From NCBI GenBank assembly GCA_002914805.1, contig JXTB01000598.1, positions 18,227-82,226 on the forward strand: 64,000 bases of DNA. The letters are read 5' to 3'. The notes below the pieces were generated by a model. That model searched no databases. It saw nothing but the letters and a program-made list of their open reading frames with translations, and was not told where the DNA came from. The DNA is from Parasponia andersonii (lineage: Eukaryota > Streptophyta > Magnoliopsida > Rosales > Cannabaceae). A program made the translations under genes and the position numbers. Each line of letters begins with the position of its first letter. Position 1 is the stretch's first letter. Shown one piece after another: positions 36,886-47,267 of the stretch.

Positions 36886-37929
36886 TGCTCTAATTAATTA
36901 ATAAAACCTAGGATTAATTAAGACAAAGCAGAGTATAATTGAGATTAAAGTTAGATCACAGGGTGCACACAGAGAGGGTCATCACAATATATGTTATATA
37001 TCAAAGTCCCAGTAGGCGGTCGAAATAGAAAAAGATATTTCTTATGGCACCCTTGCCATATTGGTGATTGTAAAAATGACTTGCTTAGTGTATAAAAGTG
37101 TAAGAGTTATCATAATATTGTCTATGTATCGAAGTCTTAGTGAATGATTGATATAGAAAAAGAGACTTCCCATAACGCCCTTGCTATATTAGCAGTGGCA
37201 GAGATAAAGTACTTACAATGTAATAAAAATTATTTATTAATAATAATAATAATAATAGTGAAATAATATAGGCATATATATTATCACAATACTTTCTAAA
37301 TGTTGAAGTCCTTATAGGTATTTGAAATAGGCCACAGTACTTCCTACGGTGTTCTTCCTATAAAAGGCAGTTGCTAGGAAAAATGAGTTACAGGAGATGA
37401 TAATGATAATGTAATAATAATAATAGAGAGATCTAGGTGATAGAGGCAAATAAACCAATCATAGTATCAACTAGAAGTCAACTATAGAAAATGAGAGGCT
37501 AGAAATAATAATAAGTAGGGGATAGTTTGAGAACACGAAATCCTGAACTTGTATTACAGGTCAAGTACAGAATTCGAAGAGAGCAGCTCAGTACCCACAA
37601 ATCACTGAAGTACAAATATTAAGCCATGTATGCAAAGTTAGTTTGTGAAATAAGTTAGAATCATGCAAATAGAATGTGATACAAGAATAATGAAGTAGTT
37701 AGGAAATGATATGACAAAGGATAATGGGCCTAGACCATATAAATAGATATAGATAGGCCTAGGAAATAATATTTGGAAAAATATCAATGGGCTTAGAATC
37801 AAAAATAGTATATGCAAACTAAGCCTATGAAAATATGTATATTTATATGAACAATGAAAACTTGGTGACCAAATTTATACATGCATGAATATAAAGATGC
37901 AAAGGACCCGTAGCTTATAAAGGATGCTA

Positions 37930-37966
<37 letters not shown>

Positions 37967-38642
37967 CATATATATATATATGAGATGAAGAAATGGAGGA
38001 TACGGATCAAGTAAAAGTAATAAGATGATGATGAAGATGCAAGAACTAGTGAAGTAGATGCATGAATTTATGCTAAGACATGCATATGAAAATATATAAG
38101 GATATGTGTATGAAATAGGAAGTGGAGGCCACGAGTTGATGTTTGGATAGGAAAATATAGATAGTGGCGTTGATGATGGTGTGGCCACGGTTTAAGTAGA
38201 AGCCAAGAGATAAAAAGGAAGGAAGCTTGAAAGCTTCGGATGAAAACAAAAACAAAAGAGAGAGATAGAGAGCATGGTTGAGATCAAGGGAAATAAAGAC
38301 AGTTATATTGATATGCTTATGAGCTAAAAAGAATAATAGTTATTTTTAAATGAGGTAGTAGCACCTTTATTTATAGGCAAATACTTAGGCTACAAGAGAA
38401 TAAGATGTCAGCCTTTTATTAGCCAAGTCTCCTTAATGTACAAGTGCTTGTATTAAAAGTACTTGTAGTTATAATTACTTTGGCAAGTATGTGAGTCACA
38501 AGAGCTTATGTTACAAGTTGGAATCATTCGGAATCTTCTAGAAGCTTGAAACAACTTGTGCTTGAAATTAGGCAGCTTGCACCTGAAGGAGAGCTTGCCT
38601 TCCATGTTGAATAGTTTTTAGAATATTCTACAAAATCATGCA
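36886..38642 (-). repeat. 5' LTR (right copy), part 1
   Basis: Aligns with 32459-34050 throughout, including the AAT run (37240-37256) and a TA microsatellite (37931-37980). Similarity is interrupted at about 38642 by the inserted 1.8-kb LTR and resumes at 40448-40525. Confidence 0.7.
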
Positions 38643-40447
38643 TGTTGGTTTATTGATCTAACATTTAGGAAAATTATGCATGCATGCATGCAGATATAGA
38701 AAATACATGATCATATCATAAACGCAGTAGAAAAATTAGTGTATTTAAGTTTTAAAATTTTTACATGAAAATAATTTTTCATAACCATATAACACATACA
38801 TCATATACAGGATCATGTACAACATAAATCAAATCCAGATACAAAACCCTAGAGATGAGATTAGGGTTTAACTTTTATAGCGTGTTCTTCCTTGATCTCC
38901 TTGTTGATGGTGATCAAACCTCCAACCCTATATCTTTTTGACTATGCTATTGCTCTTGGATGATGAGGCGAGTGAACACCAAGTCGAAACCTTGGTTGGA
39001 GAATGATCAATAACACCTTCTTGATCCTTTGAAACACTGAGACGTGAGATGGGACTGTGACATAGTAGGAAACTTTTTCTCTCCTATTTTTCTCAGCCTT
39101 GGCCGATTTTTCTCCCTCTCTTCCTGTGTCTGTGCGTGTGACTCTCTTAGAGTTACTGTGTAGTTTTTTCTCTCATATATCTTATATATATGGGACCCAA
39201 AACTACTAACCCTAGTCCAATTAGGATTGGGCTTGTTCTCCAATTTGGGCTTTGGGTGTATTTTTATAAATATATCCAACTTATAAAATTTATTTATAAA
39301 AACATTAACTTCTGTGTAAAATCATTATTTTACACAGTTTCATGAAACTAATTTCACGAATACCACCAACTAATTAATGAGCTTAATTGAGCTATATAAG
39401 GGACCTAATGGATCCAAATAATCTAAGTTCCAATAATATAATAAATACAAAATAAATCTTATTATGGTATTTATCTAAATATTATTAGTAAATGAGACAC
39501 TCCACTAAATGCTCGATACTGCACTCTTAGATTAAATATCATACCTTTTATAGAGATTTAATCAACTAACCTTGATCAACCGATCCATCTAGCATATTCT
39601 ATACCACATATATAATCCCTATATAATGTCGTAGTTGAATAGGTGAAATTACCGTAATACCCCTCCAGCAACTATTTACCTTTAAGTTACCATCTTTCTA
39701 TCAAGGAATAATGTTGTCAATAATTTTGTTTCTAATGGCCATTTAGACAAAATTATCAACCAATTCACAAAGTGAATACTAAGATCTTAGATTTAATTAT
39801 TCTATGAATCTTGAAAGAACCTAAAATGGCATTAATGTATAGTGTCCTTAACTATTTGGTGTTCCCATCAGTTCATAAGACATAACCTATAATATGACAG
39901 AGTTCACCTCTAATTTCATAGAGGTTAGTCTTTTAACAAATCAAAATACTATAACCCATGAAAGCAAGTCCAGTCAAACATCAAGGATTAAGATCTATAT
40001 GCTAAGAGCTAGTTTGTGATAATATAAGAATTGAGTTACGGCACTCCAATTCTTTATATTACTTGGTCCAGTTTAATACACATAATTTGTTTATGTTGTA
40101 TTAGTGTTTCTATCAGAAGTCGGATACTTCAATAATTTGAGACAAATCATTCCCGTTGAGATAGACAAACACTATAACCTATAGTAAATAAAGTATTCCA
40201 TCTTTATTTACAGATTGTAAACTACTTCATTTAGACTTAGATAAAGAAATAAGTCTCCTCATAATTAATACTTAATCATGTTTGTTTTCTTATATACATA
40301 TAAAGTTATGGAATCTTTTTCAGATGAATAAACTATTCAACTAAGATAGTTTAATCTAGCAAATATCATAATTTCATATAAGAAAAAATTGTTTATACTC
40401 AAAAGGATAAAATTGGAAATCTGCTTTTTAGGGTAAAAATCTCAACA
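38643..40447 (+). mobile_element. Solo-LTR-like insertion, copy A (~1.8 kb)
   Basis: Starts TGTTGGTTTATTGA and ends AAAATCTCAACA, with terminal TG/CA and a short inverted TGTTG/CAACA. It is the reverse complement of copy B at 48366-50169 along its whole length. It contains AACCCTA-type motifs and, near 39000-39280, a conserved segment that copy B shares. There is no coding region of note. The flanks (ATGCA left, AAACT right) do not form a matching target duplication, and about 100 bp of the host LTR is missing at the site. Confidence 0.75.
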
Positions 40448-40526
40448 AAACTTTAATTGGAGGACTCTATCTTGTAGTCTAAGGGAGACTAATGTGTCAA
40501 TGCTTCAAGCCATGACCAATGAGGTT

Positions 40527-41225
40527 TTTTTTTTTGAACTTATGCAAATTAATAACCTCACTTTTGAAATTCTGTGAATTAATGTCCTCATATTTATAAT
40601 TTTTACAAATTAATATCATTATTTTTGAATTCTGGAAATTAATATTTTAACATTTACGATTTCTATAGATTAATACCCTCAACTTGTGTTTTCGTTATAT
40701 ATTTATACTATGAGCAAATTAAAATATGCAAACACTTCTCATTGACTTATTAAAAATATGTAGATATTAGTGTATTATTGGAAATTATTTTATAACTATT
40801 TTTTTTGTTAATTACTAAAAAAACACACACAAAAATATTACCTCTTGTGTTTCTTTATATATATATATAATTAACTATTTTTATCACTTGTTCTAATTTT
40901 TTTACTTTTTTTTTAAACGAAAAGTGAAATAAGCTAATTATAAATATTTAATAAGTTTTAATTAAATTGATGATAGCTACTGTCATCTTTTAATTATTAA
41001 AATGAACTAATTGGGCATCAAGGTTATAAATCTATAGGAATTTAAAATGTTAGGGTACTAATTTGAAAGAATTTTAATTATTAGGATGTTAATTTATAGA
41101 ATTCAAAAATAAGAGTATTATTTTACAAAAATTCAAAAAATAAGATATTGTTTTACAAAAATTTAAAAGTGAGTGTATTATTTTACAAATATTCAAAAGT
41201 CAGGATTTTATTTTCTTGCAGAAAA
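40527..41225. mobile_element. Foldback element built of repeated ~35-bp modules
   Basis: The left arm (about 40535-40690) contains at least four tandem modules of the form CTTTTGAAATTCTGTGAATTAATNNCCTCA. The right arm (about 41000-41225) contains six similar modules in inverted orientation (for example GTATTATTTTACAAAAATTC AAAA). The central ~300 bp is plain AT-rich DNA. Arms made of tandem modules are typical of foldback-type elements. It truncates the gypsy LTR at its left side. Confidence 0.55.
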
Positions 41226-41857
41226 GTTAAAAATCGGAGTATTTTAATATTATTAACCTTTCATAATATTTTCTTTTCTTTTCAAATCTATTAGTACAAT
41301 TTCTATATATACAAAAGCCACATCAAATTTATCTCTCACGTATTCCTGGCTAGAAAAATTTCCCTAAGTTTTAGTTTGGAGCTTGAAATTTAGTTTTTTT
41401 TTTTTCCTCCTAAAATACAGGAACTAAGTGAAAAAAGAAAAAGGAATACAAAAGAAAAACATTAAATTAAAGCAAAATTAGTTATACTATGACATTCATT
41501 GTGAAGACAGCTGCCGATATCGCATCTACATCATCAACATCACAGGGATGAACACCACCAATCAGATAACTTTTTTTTGGTTCATATTGTTCCTTTTTTC
41601 CACTTTCCAAGATAAAAGCCGTGAAGATTTTTCAAAAGTATAGGAATACACATATATATATATATATATATATACATGTTCGTACTATAATTTTCTTAAA
41701 TAAATTATATACATATATACCTCAGTATGGCTGGCCAATTTTGCTCGTTTGTTGGCATTGTCATTAAAGACAACAGGTGGAATTTTGAAAATCAAAACCA
41801 TGGAAAATAACAGAACAAATAATTTAATTAATCTAACTTTGGGTAAGAATCATTATA
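41226..41857. other. Unique DNA between insertions, with coding-like traces on the minus strand
   Basis: A minus-strand open stretch (about 41487-41640) reads ILESGKKEQYEPKKSYLIGG then VHPCDVDDVDAISAAVFTMN before a TAA at 41485. A second possible exon (about 41722-41780) ends in GAG/GTATAT, a donor-like junction. Neither matches a family I know. A TA microsatellite lies at 41650-41673. Confidence 0.3.
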
Positions 41858-41862
41858 CATAT

Positions 41863-42530
41863 TGTTATGCGGTCTAAAACCTATGTGACGGTCAATGCCA
41901 AAAAGGGAAAGTTAGAAACTAAGTTAAACGTGTCAGATCGCATGAATTAAGTGGACCTCCTCCGAATGAATTAAGTATGACCTCCTTCGAATTAGTTAAG
42001 TGCGACTAGTACGAAAAAGAAACTAGATCAAGTTTCATCAAGCAAGTAATCTATAAAGGGAAACACATTTCTGAATGGAGATCAACCAATCATTCTATTC
42101 TTCATCAAGCAAGTAATCTATAAAGGGAAACACATTTCTGAATGGAGATCAACCAATCATTCTATTCAAGTTATTACCCAATTATATTGTTACTCGAATT
42201 ATATTTTCTGGTTACACACTTACTTATTTTTACAATTAGGAAACATTGAGTCACCTTCATCTATATAAAGGCAACTCAGTATTGCTATCGGGGACCTTTT
42301 GGGCTACACTCTGTATCTCTCTCTCTGGACTCTCTGATCTTGAGACTTAACGAAACTCTTGTAATTCCACAGAAAATAATAAAGAATAGTAGACGTAAGC
42401 TTATCTTTTTTGAGGCTGAACCACTATAAAATTCTTATCTTTTTATTTGCTTTAATTTGATCAACTATTTTTACACACAAGCCACATCTTGCAATTTTTT
42501 AAATTTATTGTTGACAAATCTCCGTCAACA
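41863..42530 (+). repeat. 5' LTR of the Tat element, with 67-bp tandem duplication
   Basis: TGTTATGC...CCGTCAACA. It contains an exact tandem duplication of 67 bp (42034-42100 and 42101-42167, starting TTCATCAAGCAAGTAATC) that the 3' LTR lacks, which accounts for the 66-bp length difference between the LTRs. A candidate TATA region (TATATAAAGG near 42260) precedes a GACCTTTTGGGCTACACTCT segment conserved in both LTRs. Confidence 0.9.
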
Positions 42531-42588
42531 ATTGGCACTAGAAGGAGGACTATTCCAGCAAAAAGTTTGTCAATTTTGCTTCTTCAAC

Positions 42589-44460
42589 AATGGCAAATAT
42601 CAGAAACACTATCAGAAACATCGGAACTAGCCAAAACCAACCCCAAAGCAATACTGTTGCATAGGTAGATCCTGCTCAGGATCAGCCTACTGTGACCGCA
42701 CCAGAAAATATTGTCCAGAGATAGGATTGCATGGAAGAAGTACTGGTGAACCTTTAGCAAATCACTAATTAGATTAATGATTCTCTACAACGACTTGCTG
42801 AGGGACAGATGGTGACTCCACCACAGCACGAACATCCCAGAGAACGTTCTGCTCAACTATCTGAGAGAGGAATTCAAATCCTAGAGACAAGGAACCGCGA
42901 CCAACACAGAGCCCAGCATGAGCGTCATGGAGATCGCATTTCCAAGGGAAAAGACAAGGTCGCAGACTTACCTTTAGAATCTGGTATTGAGAGTTTGAGT
43001 ATTAATCATGATCATGGACAACCTTCTTGGAGAGTAACCATCAATTGTGATTGTCTAAATAATGAGAAAAAAACGTCAATCGAGAAGCGTCTTTGAAAGG
43101 ATTAGTAGGGAGTCTCGACAGAATCCTACAGACTTGAGACAACACCTAAAATAGCGACGTAGTCATGAGCGATCCACATCGCATCATAATGACTAAAGTC
43201 GATCTCATCGCATTATTACATTTGAATCCTCACAAAGGTCACAGTAGACCTACCCTGACCAACCTACCTTACATCGTGATAATGAGCAAAGGCTACCCTT
43301 GCCACCAGTAAGAGAGAATGCTCTCCCTCCGAACGTCGATGTTCATAATTTAAGGATCACATTAGATGCACTTTCTAGCTGAGATGATGAGCTCACTGAT
43401 GAGTATCGTCAATCGCTATTCAGTGAGAAAATTCGAGCTGCTGTCTTACCTGCTAGATTCAAACTTTCTATCATAAACACTTTTGATGGGAAAACTGATC
43501 CATAAGATCATATGGATCACTTCAGTGACTTGATGGAGCTTTATCATGTCGATGATCTTGCATGTTGCAGATGTTTTAATGCAACTCACACAGGAGCAGT
43601 GAGGAAGTGATTTCGAGGACTCAAGTCTAGTTCATTCTCGTATTGGCAACAACTTCAGACTGCATTCTTGAGGCAATTCCAGGCTGTGAAGAATTTTACT
43701 GTTCCACTTGTTAGTCTGTCTGCTATTCGGCAAAGTTTGGAAGAAACTCTACGATCTTACCTTAACCACTTAACCTCAGAATTAGCAAAAGTCAATAACC
43801 CACCTGAAGAGGGAATTTTAACTCTAATGATAGCGGGGGTACCACCAGAGACTAAACTCTGGGAAGAGTTACTTGAACGAGACTGCAGAAACTTTGAAGA
43901 CTTCTATTGAAGAGTTGATCGGCATCTGAGAGGAGAATCTTCATAAGACGAAAGGATGAGGAAAATATGCTGCAAAAGATACGACCACGACTAACAACAA
44001 TAATAATAAGAAGTCAAACAAAAGAAGTAATGAACAATCGACTGAGAAGTAGCCCAAACAGAATAAACAGGAGATTCCAAGAGCTCTTATGAGATTCAAC
44101 AACTATACCGAACTGAACGCACCCATAGATCATATCCATGCAGTCACAAACCAGTAGGAGTGATATCGTCAAACGGAACCGATAGAGCGAGATGTGATCC
44201 TAACAAGTTCTGCCAGTATCACAATAACATTGGACATGATACTAATAACTGCTATACCTTGAAGGATGAAGTCAAAAGATTAATTAAAGAAGGACAGCTG
44301 CGGCAGTATACCAGGCAAAAAAATAAAAGATGAGAAGAAAACCGACAGCAACCACCAGAAATTCAACACGAAGTGTGAACTATTTTTGGAAGACCGCATA
44401 TTGGTAGAGATTCGAAGAGGACACAAGATAGGTATGCATGAGAAGCTCAACAGTAGCTGT
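42589..44460 (+). pseudogene. Tat gag relic
   Basis: The frame opens with ATG at 42589 (MANIRNTIRNIGTSQNQPQS) and is broken by stops at about 42664, 42724 and 42760. The retrotransposon gag core is seen at 43480-43910 (FDGKTDP, FRGLKSSSFSYWQQLQTAFL, then SLEETLRSYLNHL), with further stops near 43503 and 43608. A zinc-knuckle variant CQYHNNIGHDTNNCYTLKDE lies at about 44211-44270. Gag would form the particle and package RNA; this copy cannot be translated through. Confidence 0.8.
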
Positions 44461-45530
44461 TGACCAATGTCATGCATCTTGAGCGGCAACCACGAAAGCT
44501 TCAACGGGTATCGGATATGGATATTACCTTCACAGAGCAGAATGTGAGAGAGGTCCATTGCCCACATAATGATGCGTTGTTCATAAAGATCAACTGTGGA
44601 AGCACGCAGCTATGGCGAGTATTCATTGATAATGGAAGTGTTGTCGACATCCTATACTATGATGCCTTCAAGAAGATGGGGTTGAGTGAAAGCAACCTAA
44701 AGCCCACTGTTACTCCACTCTATGGATCTACTGGTAATAGCGTAATGCATAGGGGCATGATCGAGTTAATGGTCAACGTTGGAACTCATCCTAGGGTTTC
44801 AATGGTAATGACCCAATTATTAGTTGTGGATTGTCCCTCTGCATTCAATGCTGTATTAGGAAGACCGACATTGAGGGAGCTTCTAGTAGTTACTTCAATC
44901 TACCATCTCGCTATGAAATTCCCGACTCAACATGGAGTAGGCGAAGTGCAAGGAAACCAATATGATGCGTAAACTTTTTATAATAATTCTTTAAAGCTTG
45001 CAGCAAAAGATATAGCACCTCACACAATGATGGTCCAGCTACAAGGTGAAGCATCAAGAGAAGCGTCAGGTGAAGCGTCAAGAGAAGTGTCAGGCAAAAC
45101 GTCAATAGAAGACCTCGATCATCGAGAAATCGATGGAGAGGTCAAGACTGGACCTATAGAAGACTTGGAAGATTTATCAATTGACAGGTCTTCGAAAGTT
45201 CTAAAAATTAGAGCGAAGCTTCAAAAACCCATTCAAGCTTCATTGATTGCTTTTCTGAAATCAAACTTGGATATCTTCGCATGGCGAAATTCGGATATGA
45301 TGGGGATCGATCCCAATATCATGTGTCATCGTCTAAATATAAATACGACAAAGAAGGCTGTATGACAGAAAAGAAGAGCCATGAATCGAGAATGTTACAT
45401 CGTACTGAAATAAGAGGTAGAGAAGCTGCTCGAAATCGGATTCATCAAGGAATCTTTTTACTCGAATTGGCTTGCAAACCCAGTTTTGGTAAAGAAACCC
45501 AATGGGAAATGGAGAATTTGCAACAAGGTT
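44460..45530 (+). pseudogene. Tat protease and start of reverse transcriptase, RT deleted
   Basis: Protease: WRVFIDNGSVVDILYYDAFK near 44610-44670 has the D-N-G-S catalytic motif. A linker at 45045-45110 encodes an EASRE/EASGE repeat. The RT entry region (EKLLEIGFIKESFYSNWLAN, then PVLVKKPNGKWRIC) ends abruptly at about 45524 and runs in frame straight into the connection to integrase. The fingers/palm, the catalytic Y-x-D-D region and RNase H are all missing. A TGA at 45363 also breaks the frame. Confidence 0.8.
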
Positions 45531-46487
45531 CTCAGACAAGGGTATTTTTAGCCAACTATAAAGAAGGATACAATGGAATTCGCTAGGAGGTGTGACAAAT
45601 ATCAACGATTTGCAACTATTCCTAGAATGCCACATGTTCCTCTAACTCCAATGACTAGTCCATGGCCTTTTGCAATATGGGGAATCGATATTATTGAAAT
45701 GCTTCCATTGGCACGAGGTGGATTGAAGTATGTAGTGTTTGCAGTCGATTATTTCACCAAGTGGACAGAAGCTGTAGCCTTGAGTACTATTTCCGCAAAG
45801 AAGATGATAGATTTTGTTTATAAATCTATAATCTGCCATTATGATATACCACATACTATAATTTCCGACAATGAGAAACAATTTGACTACAATGAGCTTC
45901 TCTGCTATTATTCATCTATAAGCCAATGGACAGGTTGAAGTAATAAATAAGATACTCAAACAGAATCTAAAAATAAAGCTGGAAGAACACAAAGGGATTT
46001 GGCCAGAAGTACTTCCTGAGATATTATGGGCTTATCACACCACTCAACGAACCATTACTAGAGAAAGTCCATTCTCTTTAGCTTATGGATACAAAGCAAT
46101 GGTGCCAGTAGAAATTGGTGCGAGCTTTTTATGACGATCTACTTATGAGCAAGATCAGAATAATGCACTAATAAGGATTGAGCTTGATCTTTTAGAAGAA
46201 AGGCGCGAGTAGTCTCAGCTTCGGATCGCATCATATCAACAGCGCACTGCTCAATATTATAACTCTAAATTCAGAAGCAGGGAATTTGAAGTTGGTGATC
46301 TTATTCTTCGACAAGTTTTACCTAATAATAAAGAGCACAGTGCTGGTGTATTTGGATCCTCTTGGAAAGGACAATATGTTATTGACGCCATCATTCGACC
46401 TGGGACGTACAAGCTAGCTCACACTGGAGGACAAAATATCGAGCATGGTTGGAATGCAGAACAACTTCGTCGTTATTATCAATAAAT
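45525..46487 (+). pseudogene. Tat integrase relic
   Basis: Begins KVLRQGYF and a TAG (normally Trp) then PTIKKDTMEFARRCDKYQRF, the zinc-binding entry with the last Cys changed to Tyr. The core shows GIDIIEML, VDYFTKWTEA, ISDNEKQF and, in another frame, NGQVEVINK, so a small deletion with frameshift lies near 45900-45925 and removes part of the D-D-E core. The C-terminal part reads LAYGYKAMVPVEIG, then FEVGDLILRQVL, and ends RRYYQ with TAA at 46483. Integrase inserts cDNA into chromosomes; this copy is dead. Confidence 0.85.
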
Positions 46488-47267
46488 CTTCATGTATATC
46501 TTCATGTATTTTCACCGACCAGGGGGGCATCTTGTATTCGTCATTCGTAATTATTCATCAATAAAGATGTCTTCTTGTTATTCGTCATTTATCATCATTC
46601 ATCAATAAAGATGTCTTTTCTTCAATTATTACTTCAATTTTATTTGTTTCATCTTTTATAGTTTTATGGCAGTCTCCGAACACCATAAAACTCGAGGGAC
46701 AGTGGGATCAGAATGTTATCTTCTACTCGCTTCTTAAAGGACTATGCAAACGTTTATTTAGAGGGGTAGGAATTTCAAATCGCCAAATTTCTAAAATTTC
46801 TTAAAATAGTAGGATTTTCTCCTCACTTCATGCCATAGCATATCGTATTATGCAATTTCCCTCCTCGAACAACAAAGTAACTAAGTAAAATGTTCATTAT
46901 TCGATGTGATATATTGCTATATTATATTTTACTGTAGAACTTTTGAAATACAGTATTGAGTTCGCATCACTCATACTTGCTGTTTCCTTAAGTGACCTAA
47001 CCTATCCTAATACTTAAAACTCGTTTTAAGTTAGTTGGATTCGAATCACAATAGCGTACCGACCAGTCACCTAATGATTGACTACTTGGTTAAGTTATGC
47101 ATTTTTTATATTATAATGCAATGTTTTAATTGTTTTGCAGGAATAAACATTTGACAAAAATTCCATTGATAAAAGTTCGCACCTGTATGCAAGCAAAGTA
47201 TTACAAAGAAAAAAGGACAAGCCCTCATTGTTCTGAAATTTTGTAAAAAGAAATAAACAAAAATAAT
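46488..47267. other. Tat 3' region between pol and antisense ORF
   Basis: Untranslated spacer. A 50-bp-scale direct duplication (ATTATTCATCAATAAAGATGTC) occurs at 46549 and 46593. No coding frame. Confidence 0.5.

Larger units (their letters stand above)
32459..40525 (-). mobile_element. Ty3/gypsy element, gag only, minus strand
   Basis: Two long diverged direct repeats bound the element: 32459 to about 34250, and 36886-38642 plus 40448-40525. They share TGCTCTAATTAATYA starts, a TA microsatellite at the same place, and GAGAGCTTGCCTTCCAT near their ends. Between them the minus strand encodes gag fragments and no pol domain. The right-hand (5') LTR is split by an 1.8-kb LTR-like insertion and is truncated at about 40525 by the next element. 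The left flank shows CATCG at 32454-32458, but the matching duplicate on the right is not recoverable. Confidence 0.75.
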
